DNA of 64,000 nt, taken from NCBI GenBank assembly GCA_017437285.1, contig JAFSBM010000066.1, positions 1-64,000 of the forward strand, written 5' to 3'. Every line of letters starts with the position of its first letter. Positions within the stretch are counted from its first letter, which is position 1. The translations under genes and the position numbers were made by a program. Positions 25,133-33,489 of the stretch are shown here, piece by piece. The stretch comes from Ruminococcus sp. (GTDB lineage Bacteria; Bacillota; Clostridia; Oscillospirales; Ruminococcaceae). The notes under the pieces are model-generated. The model was not told where the DNA came from, did no database searches, and saw nothing but the letters and a program-made list of their open reading frames with translations.

Positions 25133-25160
25133 AACCCCGTTGCAATAGTGCAACGGGGTT
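25133..25160. terminator. Bidirectional terminator
   Basis: AACCCCGTTGCA and TGCAACGGGGTT form a perfect 12-bp stem over ATAG between the convergent genes at 24465 and 25167. T-rich tracts lie on both sides. Confidence 0.88.
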
Positions 25161-25166
25161 CGTTCG

Positions 25167-25874
25167 TTATTTAATTCCGCTTATGGTTATATCAACCTCA
25201 ACCTCTGTCCATTGGGCAAAGGCTTCATCTTCGACAATGCAAGGGGAGTATTCCGCACAAATATCAAGTGGCTCACCGTTTCCGTCATATAACGCACCGT
25301 CAGCACATCTTGCATCGGGTGAGGGCTTGCTTGTCCATTTGTTTATGAGATTTGCCCTTGTGTTGATTCCGTCATCGGAGGAAGTATATGCCTTGGCGGT
25401 AAGTTCAACGGGAGTACCGTCAACTCTGATTTCATTTACGGTAATTACGGCATCGGGGAATTTAGTTTCGCCCTCTTTAATCATAACAGCCATAAATTCC
25501 ATACCCTTTGGCACGAATTCTTTATTATCCGAATTCCCGCTTACAGCATAGCGAAATCCCTCTGTATCGGAATTTACGCTTACGGTATAATCGCCGTTTC
25601 CTGTGATTTCAACAACACCTGCGTCATAGCTTAAAGTTGAAGTGCCGATACCGTCATTTGTGCCGAGATATTGTGCTTTCCATTGCGAATCGGCAACTGC
25701 GAGATAAACCTCTCCTGATTTTGCCTCAACAGCGTCATCAATATATGGGTCGGTAGGTCTTGTGGCTTCGGGAATACTGCTGCTGACGCTGTTTTCTTTT
25801 TTATCCTTATTACTGCACGAACCTAAAGCCGTACACATAACGACAGCTGTTAAAATCGTTGTAAGTTTTTTCAT
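25167..25874 (-). CDS. Lipoprotein with probable beta-sandwich domains, unknown
   Basis: A 235-residue lipoprotein (lipobox LGSC, Cys20). After a Ser/Pro/Asp linker the mature part is beta-rich, with QWKAQYLG, VVEITGNGDYTVSVN and a closing WTEVEVDITISG. It resembles the carbohydrate-binding-like jelly-roll modules attached to Ruminococcus glycoside hydrolases (compare the second half of the GH5 protein here). A cell-surface glycan-binding role is an inference. AGAGG stands upstream of the ATG. Confidence 0.68.
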   Translation of the reverse strand: MKKLTTILTAVVMCTALGSCSNKDKKENSVSSSIPEATRPTDPYIDDAVEAKSGEVYLAVADSQWKAQYLGTNDGIGTSTLSYDAGVVEITGNGDYTVSVNSDTEGFRYAVSGNSDNKEFVPKGMEFMAVMIKEGETKFPDAVITVNEIRVDGTPVELTAKAYTSSDDGINTRANLINKWTSKPSPDARCADGALYDGNGEPLDICAEYSPCIVEDEAFAQWTEVEVDITISGIK

Positions 25875-25941
25875 AGCATAACCTCTTTCATTTCATTTCT
25901 TACATTATAACATAAGAAAAATCCTATGTCAACAAAATCAA

Positions 25942-25970
25942 TTGACATTTTTCCACAGCCGTGATATAAT
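25942..25970 (+). promoter_or_regulatory. Sigma-A-like promoter of cysS
   Basis: TTGACA, a 17-base spacer and TATAAT, 34 bases before cysS. Too little leader for a T-box. Confidence 0.78.
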
Positions 25971-26003
25971 ATAAGGGAACTTTATCTGAAAGGATTATGA
26001 TTT

Positions 26004-27419
26004 ATGCAGATTTATAATTCATCCACAAGAAAAAAAGAAGAATTTATTCCCCGTGAGGCAGGCAAGGTTTCAATGTATACCTGCGGCCCTACGGTTTATC
26101 ACTTCGCACATATCGGCAATCTCAGAAGCTACATTATGGAGGATATCCTTGAAAAACATCTCCGCTTTACAGGTCTTGACGTAAAGCGTGTTATGAATAT
26201 CACCGATGTGGGACATCTCACCAGCGATGGCGATACAGGCGATGATAAAATGCTCAAGGGTGCAAAGCGTGAAAAGAAAACAGTTATGGAAATTGCAAAG
26301 TTCTATACTGACGCATTTTTTGCAGACTGTGCAAAGCTGAATATCAAGACTCCCGATGTAGTTGAGCCTGCAACAGGCTGTATTGACGAGTTTATCCGTG
26401 TAATTTCCTCACTCATTGAAAAAGGCTATGCTTACGAGGCAGGCGGAAATATCTATTTCGACACAGGAAAGCTTGACAAATACTACATCTTCAACGATTT
26501 CAAGGAGGAGGATTTGGCTGTAGGTGTCCGTGAGGGCGTTGAGGAGGACTCCAACAAGAGAAATAAGGCTGACTTCGTTCTCTGGTTTACAAAGTCAAAG
26601 TTTGACGACCAGGAGCTTAAATGGGACTCACCTTGGGGTATAGGCTACCCAGGCTGGCATATTGAGTGTTCATGTATCAGTATGAAGCATTTAGGCGAAT
26701 ATCTCGACCTCCATTGCGGCGGAATTGACAACGCATTCCCACACCACACAAACGAAATCGCACAGAGTGAGGCATATATCGGTCATGAGTGGTGCAACTA
26801 CTGGTTCCACGTTCACCACCTCAATACAAACAGCGGAAAAATGAGCAAGTCCAGCGGCGAATTCCTCACAGTTTCACTTCTTGAAGAAAAGGGATATTCA
26901 CCGCTTGTATATCGTTTCTTCTGCTTACAGTCCCACTACAGAAAAAATCTCGTATTCTCATGGGAAAATCTCGACAATGCAAAGCTTACATACAACAAGC
27001 TTATTGCAAAAATTGCACCTCTTACAACTGAGGCGGCAGGGGAAATTGACAAGGCTGAGTATGACCGCCTTATGAACGGATTTGTTTCTGCTCTTGACAA
27101 TGACCTCAACACAGCTCTTGCAGTAACATCTGTTTATGATGTGCTGAAATCCACAGCAAACGCTTCCACAAAGCTTGCACTTCTCAATGAATTTGACAAG
27201 GTGCTTGGACTTGATATGGTTGAAACTGCAAAGAAATCCCTTGAAACAGCTGATAACACAAGCGATATTCCTGCTGAGGTTATGGAACTTGTTGAACAGC
27301 GTAAGGCTGCACGTAAGGAAAAGAATTTTGCCCTTGCCGATGAACTTCGTGATAAGATTGCGGCTCTTGGCTATGAAGTAAAGGAAACACGTCAGGGAAC
27401 TGAAATAATCAAGCTTTAA
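26004..27419 (+). CDS. cysS: Cysteine-tRNA ligase
   Basis: A 471-residue class I synthetase. The HIGH motif appears as HFAHIGN (residues 33-39), KMSKS is present as GKMSKSSGEF, and the zinc ligands are TCGPT, ECSCIS and the HCGG region. The C-terminal DALR-type and anticodon-binding helices are complete and end with RQGTEIIKL. Full family length. AAAGGA precedes the ATG. The DUF5684 paralogue follows after 14 bases. Confidence 0.97.
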   Translation: MQIYNSSTRKKEEFIPREAGKVSMYTCGPTVYHFAHIGNLRSYIMEDILEKHLRFTGLDVKRVMNITDVGHLTSDGDTGDDKMLKGAKREKKTVMEIAKFYTDAFFADCAKLNIKTPDVVEPATGCIDEFIRVISSLIEKGYAYEAGGNIYFDTGKLDKYYIFNDFKEEDLAVGVREGVEEDSNKRNKADFVLWFTKSKFDDQELKWDSPWGIGYPGWHIECSCISMKHLGEYLDLHCGGIDNAFPHHTNEIAQSEAYIGHEWCNYWFHVHHLNTNSGKMSKSSGEFLTVSLLEEKGYSPLVYRFFCLQSHYRKNLVFSWENLDNAKLTYNKLIAKIAPLTTEAAGEIDKAEYDRLMNGFVSALDNDLNTALAVTSVYDVLKSTANASTKLALLNEFDKVLGLDMVETAKKSLETADNTSDIPAEVMELVEQRKAARKEKNFALADELRDKIAALGYEVKETRQGTEIIKL

Positions 27420-27433
27420 GGGGGGCGGACTTT

Positions 27434-27943
27434 ATGGGTTCTGTTTATGTTCTGCTAATGCTGTTTTACCTCTTTATCTGGCTTGTTTCTATTGGATTAA
27501 CCATTGTTCAGATTGTAGCATTATGGAAATTATACGACAAGGCAGGAGAGCCTGGGTGGAATGTGCTTATTCCCGTATACGGCTTCATGAAGATGATTAA
27601 AATTGCCACGGGTTCATATAAGCTTGCATGGATTTATCTTGCTTTCAGCGGTTTGTATATTATAAGTGCATTTTTCATTCCGTTCATCATGATGTTTTCA
27701 ACAGAGGATACCGTCATTTATTTTGTTATCATAGCGTATCTTGCCTTGCTGATACTTCTGATACCTATGTGCATTATGGCAGGCTACATCTATTATATGT
27801 TTGCAAAAGCCTATGGAAAATCCATTACTTTCTGTGTTTTGTCAATCTTTTTCAGCGGTATAACATTTATTATTATGGGATTTGACAAATCCACACAATA
27901 CGTAGGGCCCAATGGTATTCCGCAGTATAAAGACTATATTTAA
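27434..27943 (+). CDS. DUF5684-family membrane protein, copy 2
   Basis: A 169-residue protein with about four membrane spans and the family block LWKLYDKAGEPGWNVLIPVYG. It is a paralogue of the protein at 22543 but lacks its Asn/Gly/Tyr-rich tail, ending STQYVGPNGIPQYKDYI where copy 1 has STEYVGPNGVPRFNSFN. GGGGCGG precedes the ATG and the gene is probably co-transcribed with cysS. Confidence 0.8.
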   Translation: MGSVYVLLMLFYLFIWLVSIGLTIVQIVALWKLYDKAGEPGWNVLIPVYGFMKMIKIATGSYKLAWIYLAFSGLYIISAFFIPFIMMFSTEDTVIYFVIIAYLALLILLIPMCIMAGYIYYMFAKAYGKSITFCVLSIFFSGITFIIMGFDKSTQYVGPNGIPQYKDYI

Positions 27944-28120
27944 AGCTTTTAGCTGTTAGCCATTAGCCGTTAGCTTTTTTTGAACGGCAGATTAATTAAG
28001 AATTATGGACGGTGGAGTTTTTCTGCCGTCTTTTTATTTTAAAGCTGTTAGCCATTAGCCATTAGCCGTTAGCTTTTAGCTATTAGCCGTTAGCCGTTAG
28101 CCATTAGCCTTTAGCTTTGT
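27944..28120. repeat. Composite heptamer repeat with terminator (28008-28035)
   Basis: AGCYNTT array, GAACGGCA, AATTAAG units, then the GACGGTGGA/TCTGCCGTC hairpin followed by TTTTTATTTT (28008-28035), then a second AGCYNTT array in the same orientation (about 28045-28115). The hairpin can terminate the cysS-DUF5684 transcript. Confidence 0.85.
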
Positions 28121-28272
28121 AGGCGACTGTTATTATTTATGGTACTCTGTAAAAACTAGAAAAAAGAATTTTTAAAAGCAAATGGTATAGGACTTAAATG
28201 AAACTCGTTTGAAAAGACTAATTGACACGAATGAAAAGACTTGAAATTTTCTTATACAAAAAATCCCCTCAT

Positions 28273-28417
28273 CAAAAGTCGACAATGGGAGGGAAAAAGG
28301 GGAAAGGGAAAGGAGAACCCAGAGAGGAAAACCGTAGGGGAAAAAGGGAGGGAAATGTCGACTTTTGTACCAGTTTTCTTTTTCCCTCCCTTTTGCCCCG
28401 TAGGTGTTCCTCTCTGG
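28273..28417. other. Interleaved inverted repeats in a purine-rich gene-free stretch
   Basis: CAAAAGTCGACA (28273-28284) pairs perfectly with TGTCGACTTTTG (28356-28367). Separately, the arm 28318-28355 (AGAGAGGAAAACC...GGGAGGGAAA) pairs imperfectly with 28375-28417. The two pairings overlap, so they would exclude each other or form a pseudoknot. Strongly purine-rich on one side and pyrimidine-rich on the other. No coding frame with an RBS; function unknown. Confidence 0.6.
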
Positions 28418-28517
28418 TGATAAATCACCCTTTTGTATTTATTATAATTAGAAAAAAAGTAAAGTTTAAGATATTACAATGTATTAGCAGCTTTTAGCTG
28501 TTAGCCATTATGAATTA

Positions 28518-28545
28518 ACAAAAAATCCTCCTGTGCCATATAATA
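28518..28545 (+). promoter_or_regulatory. Promoter of dpsAB, matching the SigK consensus
   Basis: AC, 17 bases and CATATAATA matches the sporulation SigK pattern AC-N17-CATANNNTA. The same bases can be read as a sigma-A site (TTAACA, 18 bases, TATAAT), so specificity is not settled by sequence. Confidence 0.5.
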
Positions 28546-28579
28546 AATCGTGGAATACTTTTCAAGGAGTACAACAACT

Positions 28580-29425
28580 ATGAGCAAAAGAAAAATCTTA
28601 ATCGTCGGCGGCGATGTGAGGCAGATTTACTGCGGAGAAAAGCTGTCAGAGTTTGCCGATGTGTATTTCATAGGCTTTGAAAATGCCGATATACAGCCGA
28701 AAATTCCTGATGAAAAATCCTGTAGCTATGCTCTGCTTCCCATTTCTCCGCCTATGTCAGCAGGGGAGTTATCCGCACCCTTTAGTGACAAGAAAATTTT
28801 CACAGCGGATATTTCCAAATATCTCACGGATAATGCAGTAATTTTCACAGGTATACACCCCGAAAAAACAGCGGAATTCTTCCCCGATTTTACGGTGATT
28901 TCCTACACGGAGCAGGAGGATTTCGCCTTGAAAAATGCCATATCAACAGCTGAGGGAGCAGTTATGACGGCTCTTGAAAATCTAAGCGTAACACTCAGCG
29001 GCTTGCCTGTTCTCATTGTGGGAATGGGGCGGATTTCTTCGGCTCTTGTGAATATTCTCAAAGGCTTCGGGGCAGATATTACCGTGGCGGTGAGGAATAG
29101 CCGTGGCAGGGCAAAAGCCGCAATTTTCGGGGTAAAATCCATATTTACAGAGGATATTTCAGGGGATTTTCCATTGGTATTCAATACCGCACCGAATCTT
29201 GTATTTACAGCAGATAAACTGCGGAAATTCTCCGAAAAAACCATATTTATCGAGCTTGCTTCAAAGCCCTACGGATTTGATTTTCAAATGGGCGAACAGC
29301 TTAACAGAAAAATCATACTTGCATCGGGACTGCCTGCCAAAAAAGCACCCGTAACCGCAGGCTATGATTTAGCCGACACAATTTCAGCTATTATTAATGA
29401 AAGGGGAACTGCATATGACCGATGA
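28580..29425 (+). CDS. dpsA: Dipicolinate synthase subunit A
   Basis: A 281-residue NAD(P)-dependent dehydrogenase-like subunit which, with DpsB, makes dipicolinic acid from a lysine-pathway intermediate in the mother cell of sporulating bacteria. The start at 28580 has AAGGAG 12 bases upstream. N-terminal KILIVGGDVRQIYCGEKL and a central Rossmann motif VLIVGMGRISSALVNILKGFG-like (about residue 145, part shown) followed by TVAVRNSRGRAKA are characteristic. It overlaps dpsB by 11 bases. Its presence is good evidence for endospore capacity in the lineage. Confidence 0.9.
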   Translation: MSKRKILIVGGDVRQIYCGEKLSEFADVYFIGFENADIQPKIPDEKSCSYALLPISPPMSAGELSAPFSDKKIFTADISKYLTDNAVIFTGIHPEKTAEFFPDFTVISYTEQEDFALKNAISTAEGAVMTALENLSVTLSGLPVLIVGMGRISSALVNILKGFGADITVAVRNSRGRAKAAIFGVKSIFTEDISGDFPLVFNTAPNLVFTADKLRKFSEKTIFIELASKPYGFDFQMGEQLNRKIILASGLPAKKAPVTAGYDLADTISAIINERGTAYDR

Positions 29426-30005
29426 TTTTGCAGGAAAACGCATAGGATTTGCAATGACCGCCTCATTCTGCTCCTTTGAGCGATGTTTCAGACAGGCGGA
29501 AAATCTCGTATCGGCAGGTGCAGAGCTTGTCCCGATTATGTCCGAAAATGCCGCAGGGATTTCTTCACGATTCGGCACAGCTGAGGAAAATAAAAAGCGT
29601 CTTGCTGATATCTGCGGCAGGGAGATTATAACGGATATTGCAGGTGCAGAGCCGATTGGGCCGAAAAATATGACAGATATTATGGTGGTTGCACCATGTA
29701 CATCGAATACGGCGGCAAAGCTTACATCGGGAATTACCGACACAGCAGTGACAATGGCGGTGAAATCCCACCTGAGAAGCGGAAAACCTGTTGTTCTTGC
29801 CATTGCGTCAAACGACTCTTTGCTTGCGTCAGCGAAAAATATCGGGGAGCTTTTCAACAGGAAGAATTACTATTTTGTGCCGATGCTGCAAGATGATATT
29901 ATAAAAAAGCCTGCCTCTCTTGTAGCACAGTTCGAGCTTATTCCCGAAGCCGTCCTTGCAGCTTTCAAGGGTATTCAGTTAAGACCAATTATTGTTAATG
30001 CGTAA
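29415..30005 (+). CDS. dpsB: Dipicolinate synthase subunit B (flavoprotein)
   Basis: A 196-residue flavoprotein-fold subunit (SpoVFB family). Start ATG 29415 with AGGGG eight bases before. Signatures: KRIGFAMTASFCSFER, VAPCTSNTAAKLTSGITD (flavin-binding PCTSNT loop) and KPVVLAIASNDSLLASAKN. Full length. Translationally coupled to dpsA by overlap. Confidence 0.92.
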   Translation: MTDDFAGKRIGFAMTASFCSFERCFRQAENLVSAGAELVPIMSENAAGISSRFGTAEENKKRLADICGREIITDIAGAEPIGPKNMTDIMVVAPCTSNTAAKLTSGITDTAVTMAVKSHLRSGKPVVLAIASNDSLLASAKNIGELFNRKNYYFVPMLQDDIIKKPASLVAQFELIPEAVLAAFKGIQLRPIIVNA

Positions 30006-30009
30006 TTAT

Positions 30010-30143
30010 TTTTTAAAGCCATTAGCCTTTAGCCTTTAGCCGTTAGCTTTTTTGGAACGGCAAATTAATTAAGAATTAAGAATTAAGAATTCAGAATTAA
30101 GAATTATGGGCGGTGGAAATTTTTTCTGCCGTCTTTTCTTTTG
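30010..30143. repeat. Composite heptamer repeat with weak terminator hairpin
   Basis: AGCYNTT units (about 30015-30050), GAACGGCA, five AATTAAG-type units, then the GGCGGTGGA/TCTGCCGTC hairpin and TTTTCTTTT (about 30108-30140). Likely terminator of dpsAB. Confidence 0.8.
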
Positions 30144-30500
30144 TATGATGATATTTTTGTAGGGGCGGATATCATCCGCCCGATTATGTGCAACAATAAC
30201 AAAAGCATATGCCATTTTTTGTGCAAAAAGAAGATTGCAAGGTTGCAAGGTGACAATGTGTGTGGAAGATTGCAACCTTGATTTTATTTTGCATTCTTGA
30301 TTAAAGTCTTTTGTAGGGACACAGCGTGCTGTGTCCGCAGTTTCGGTACGAAATTCAGTTTTTTCCATAATCTTACGGGCGGATAATATCCACCCCTACT
30401 ATATTACATAAATTGCGGACACGGCACGCCGTGTCCCTACAAATTATATCAGCTGTCCAAAAAAGCTAATAGCTAAAAAAGCTGAAAGCTAAAGGCTTTT
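30144..30500. repeat. Cluster of four GTAGGG-type palindromes plus a heptamer array
   Basis: GTAGGGGCGGATATCATCCGCCCG-type (about 30158-30182), GTAGGGACACAGCGTGCTGTGTCC (about 30313-30336), CGGGCGGATAATATCCACCCCTAC (about 30376-30400) and GGACACGGCACGCCGTGTCCCTAC (about 30418-30441) share GTAGGG at one edge but have different stems. Between them AAGGTTGCAA and TTGCAACCTT form another inverted repeat (about 30239-30281). Inverted heptamers lie at 30459-30500. No gene is supported. Confidence 0.7.
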
Positions 30501-30614
30501 GTATAATTTGCCTATAGAAAATACTATTTTTTGTATAAGCTGATATTGTGCATATCCCCTCAGATGCTATGCACAAAAATAGCACAATCCGTTTTAAAAG
30601 GATATGATTTTCAA

Positions 30615-30644
30615 TTGACAAATCACCTCCCAAAGTGATAAAAT
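30615..30644 (+). promoter_or_regulatory. Sigma-A-like promoter of the GH74 gene
   Basis: TTGACA, 18 bases and TAAAAT, leaving a leader of about 180 bases in which I see no clear structure. Confidence 0.6.
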
Positions 30645-30830
30645 ATAATCAAGGGAATATGTGAAACACATTTAACCAAAAGTTAACTGTTTTTAAATTG
30701 GGAAATACATACAACAATTTCCCGCCCGATTACAAACAAAACCGTATTCCAAAAGAAAAAAACACGGAAACGGTTATATACCGTCATTCAATTGGCGGTG
30801 CAATGAAAAATCAACAGGAGGAACTCTCAA

Positions 30831-33482
30831 ATGAAAACACTCAAGAAAATGGCAGCTGCTGCAACTGCATTCTGCCTCGGTATTGCCTGCTTAGCACCCG
30901 GCAGTATTATTTCACCCGATAACGCAAATGCGGCTGACCTTACAGCCGATATGAAATGGGAAGCTGTGAAAATAGGCGGTGCAGGCTTCGTTTCAGGTAT
31001 CGTTACAGGTCAGAAGGAAATGTATCTCCGTACAGACGTTGGCGGAGCTTACAAGTACAACTACGAAATCAACGAATGGGAGCAGATTTTCGCTTTCATT
31101 AACGAGGCTGACCGTGGTTACCTCAGCGTTAAGGGAATTGCAATTGACCCCACAGATGACAATACAGCTTATTTTCTCTGCGGATGCGCTTACTTCTCCG
31201 ATGCAAGAACTGTAATCTTCAAGACTACTGACGGCGGTAAGACATTCACAAAGTCCGATGTAACTGACCTTATTCAGGTTCACGGAAACGGTGACGGCAG
31301 AGAGTGTATCGAGCCTATTGCCATTGACCCCGATAATCCCGATACAATTTATGCAGGCGGTGATGTTACCGCAGGCAAATCAGCTCTTATAAAGTCCACA
31401 GACGGCGGTAAAACATGGAATTCCGTTGATACATATGACGACCTCGGACTTTTCACAACAGAGCTTAAATATCCCATGTGGACAAATCATATGGTAAGAG
31501 GTACAGAGGATAAGGAATACAATCAGCAGAACGGTATCGGCTGTATCCTTATCGAGGACGGAAAGGTTTATGTAGGAACTTCCGTTACAGGTCAGGCAAA
31601 TATCCACGTTGCAAGCGTAAAGGACGATAAGTTCTCCGTTCTTTCAAAGGATTTGCCAACTGCAAATTACCCCTGCACATTCTCCACAGATAAAAACGGC
31701 AATCTCTATTTCACATATATTGCAGGTCTTGCGTTCAGCGGTACAGCAGGCGGTGCATTCAAGTACGATACAGCTACAGGCAAGGTTACAGACATTTCAC
31801 CTACAAATAACGCTTTCGGTAAAATCGAAGTTGACAGAGAAAATCCCGATAAGCTTGTAACAAGAACTTGCGGTGTATGGTCTGACCAGTGGTTTGAGCT
31901 TGAATGGACAGATGACAGTATTGCATGGGGCGACCACTTCTATCGCTCCGAGGACGGCGGTGCTACATGGCAGGATATCACTCCCGGTCAGCAGGCTGGT
32001 CAGTATACCGACAACCACTATTTCATCTCCAACCCAATTGATACAAACGGCTATGACTGGATTTACGGCAAGGCTTGCCATTGGGGAAGCGGTATGATGA
32101 TTGACCCAAGAAATCCCGACAGAGTTGTAATGACCTCAGGTAACGGTGTTTATGCCTGTGATAATATCTGGGACGAAAAGGGTATTCAGTTCTACTTCCA
32201 GCCCGACGGCGTTGAGGAAGTTGTATGCCTTGACTTTGTAAGCGTTCCAAATGGCGAAAACTACTCCGCAATCGGTGACTATGACGGATTTATCCACAAG
32301 GATATAAACGAAATTCCACAGCAGTACAAGCCGAATATCGGTTCAACATCTGCTATTGCATACTGCCCCTCTGATACAAAGGTTATGTGCCGTGTAGGCG
32401 AACACGAGGGCAAGGCTTATTATTCTCTTGATGCCGGTGCTACATGGAAAGACCTTAAAGTTCCCAACGGCGGCGGAAAAATGGCTATAACAAAGCTGAA
32501 AGACGGTTCATACCGTTTCATCAAGGCTGACTCAGGCAACGGCTCTCTCCAGTATTCCGACGATTTCGGCGGCAGCTGGACAAAGTGCGAGGGACTTGAC
32601 GGTTCAAAGACAACTTATCCTCTCGTTGACCTGAATAATCCTGCTGTTGTTTACGGTTCGGGAATAAAGCACAACGACTACTGGGCATCTGACCCCAACA
32701 AGAAAGAACCTACTCTTGAAGAATCTCACTATTCATTCTACATCAGCACAGACTACGGTGCAACATTCAAGGAAACTGTAGTTTCAAAGTATGATATGTG
32801 CGACCACACAGGCGACCTTGCATATCTTGGCGAAGATAACATTCTTATGGCTGTAGGCTGGAACGGTATGTATTCCATTACCGAGGGCGGTACAAAGATT
32901 GAGAAAACCGATGTTTTCTACTGCAAGACTTTAGGTTATGGTGCTTCCGAAAAGGAAGGCGGTCTGAATACTGTATTCATGTACGGCAAACCTGCTGCAA
33001 CTGACGCTGAGGGTATTTATCGTTCAACTGACGGCGGTAAGACATGGGATTGCATTAATACCGATAACCTCTACGGCGGCACAGGTAACGGAAACTTCCT
33101 CGTAGGCGATATGGACGAATTCGGCACAGTATTTATGTCAACTGTAGGAGCAGGTATTGTATGCGGTAAGCTTAGCGACGGAACTGAGCCTCCAACATCA
33201 AAGCCTCCAACGTCTACAGAAAATCCCACAACAAAGCCTACAACACCTCCCGATGAGGATGTAGTTTACGGCGATGCTAACAATGACGGTACTGTTTCAA
33301 TTGCAGACGCTGCTGCTATTCTCCAGGCTATCGGCAACGCTGACAAGTACGCACTTACAGAAATCGGCATTAAGAATGCTGACTGCTACGAGCCTGGCAG
33401 CGGACTTACAGCTGCTGATGCCCTTGCAATTCAGAAGCTTGATGCAGGAATTATAAAATCTCTCCCTGAAAAAGCTGAATAA
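30831..33482 (+). CDS. Secreted GH74 xyloglucanase-type enzyme with dockerin
   Basis: An 883-residue extracellular enzyme predicted to hydrolyse xyloglucan. Signal peptide about 1-34. The catalytic part (about 38-780) is a pair of seven-bladed propellers with repeated sialidase-like turns TTDGGKTF, STDGGKTW, SEDGGATW, DAGATW and STDGGKTW, typical of GH74. A Thr/Pro linker (about 785-810) leads to a dockerin with loops DANNDGTVSIAD and DCYEPGSGLTAAD (about 812-875). Helix segments AILQAIGNADKYAL are nearly the same as in the GH5 dockerin (AILQSIGNADKYAL), so both should dock to the same cohesin type. GGAGG stands upstream of the ATG. Confidence 0.95.
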   Translation: MKTLKKMAAAATAFCLGIACLAPGSIISPDNANAADLTADMKWEAVKIGGAGFVSGIVTGQKEMYLRTDVGGAYKYNYEINEWEQIFAFINEADRGYLSVKGIAIDPTDDNTAYFLCGCAYFSDARTVIFKTTDGGKTFTKSDVTDLIQVHGNGDGRECIEPIAIDPDNPDTIYAGGDVTAGKSALIKSTDGGKTWNSVDTYDDLGLFTTELKYPMWTNHMVRGTEDKEYNQQNGIGCILIEDGKVYVGTSVTGQANIHVASVKDDKFSVLSKDLPTANYPCTFSTDKNGNLYFTYIAGLAFSGTAGGAFKYDTATGKVTDISPTNNAFGKIEVDRENPDKLVTRTCGVWSDQWFELEWTDDSIAWGDHFYRSEDGGATWQDITPGQQAGQYTDNHYFISNPIDTNGYDWIYGKACHWGSGMMIDPRNPDRVVMTSGNGVYACDNIWDEKGIQFYFQPDGVEEVVCLDFVSVPNGENYSAIGDYDGFIHKDINEIPQQYKPNIGSTSAIAYCPSDTKVMCRVGEHEGKAYYSLDAGATWKDLKVPNGGGKMAITKLKDGSYRFIKADSGNGSLQYSDDFGGSWTKCEGLDGSKTTYPLVDLNNPAVVYGSGIKHNDYWASDPNKKEPTLEESHYSFYISTDYGATFKETVVSKYDMCDHTGDLAYLGEDNILMAVGWNGMYSITEGGTKIEKTDVFYCKTLGYGASEKEGGLNTVFMYGKPAATDAEGIYRSTDGGKTWDCINTDNLYGGTGNGNFLVGDMDEFGTVFMSTVGAGIVCGKLSDGTEPPTSKPPTSTENPTTKPTTPPDEDVVYGDANNDGTVSIADAAAILQAIGNADKYALTEIGIKNADCYEPGSGLTAADALAIQKLDAGIIKSLPEKAE

Positions 33483-33489
33483 AATTGTA

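Noticed and set aside
28222..28497. A basic 91-residue frame in the purine-rich inverted-repeat region
   Set aside because: Low-complexity Lys/Gly/Arg translation of a structured non-coding stretch, without an RBS.
30069..30368. Minus-strand 99-residue frame behind dpsB
   Set aside because: It is made of palindromes, heptamers and the terminator module read through by chance.
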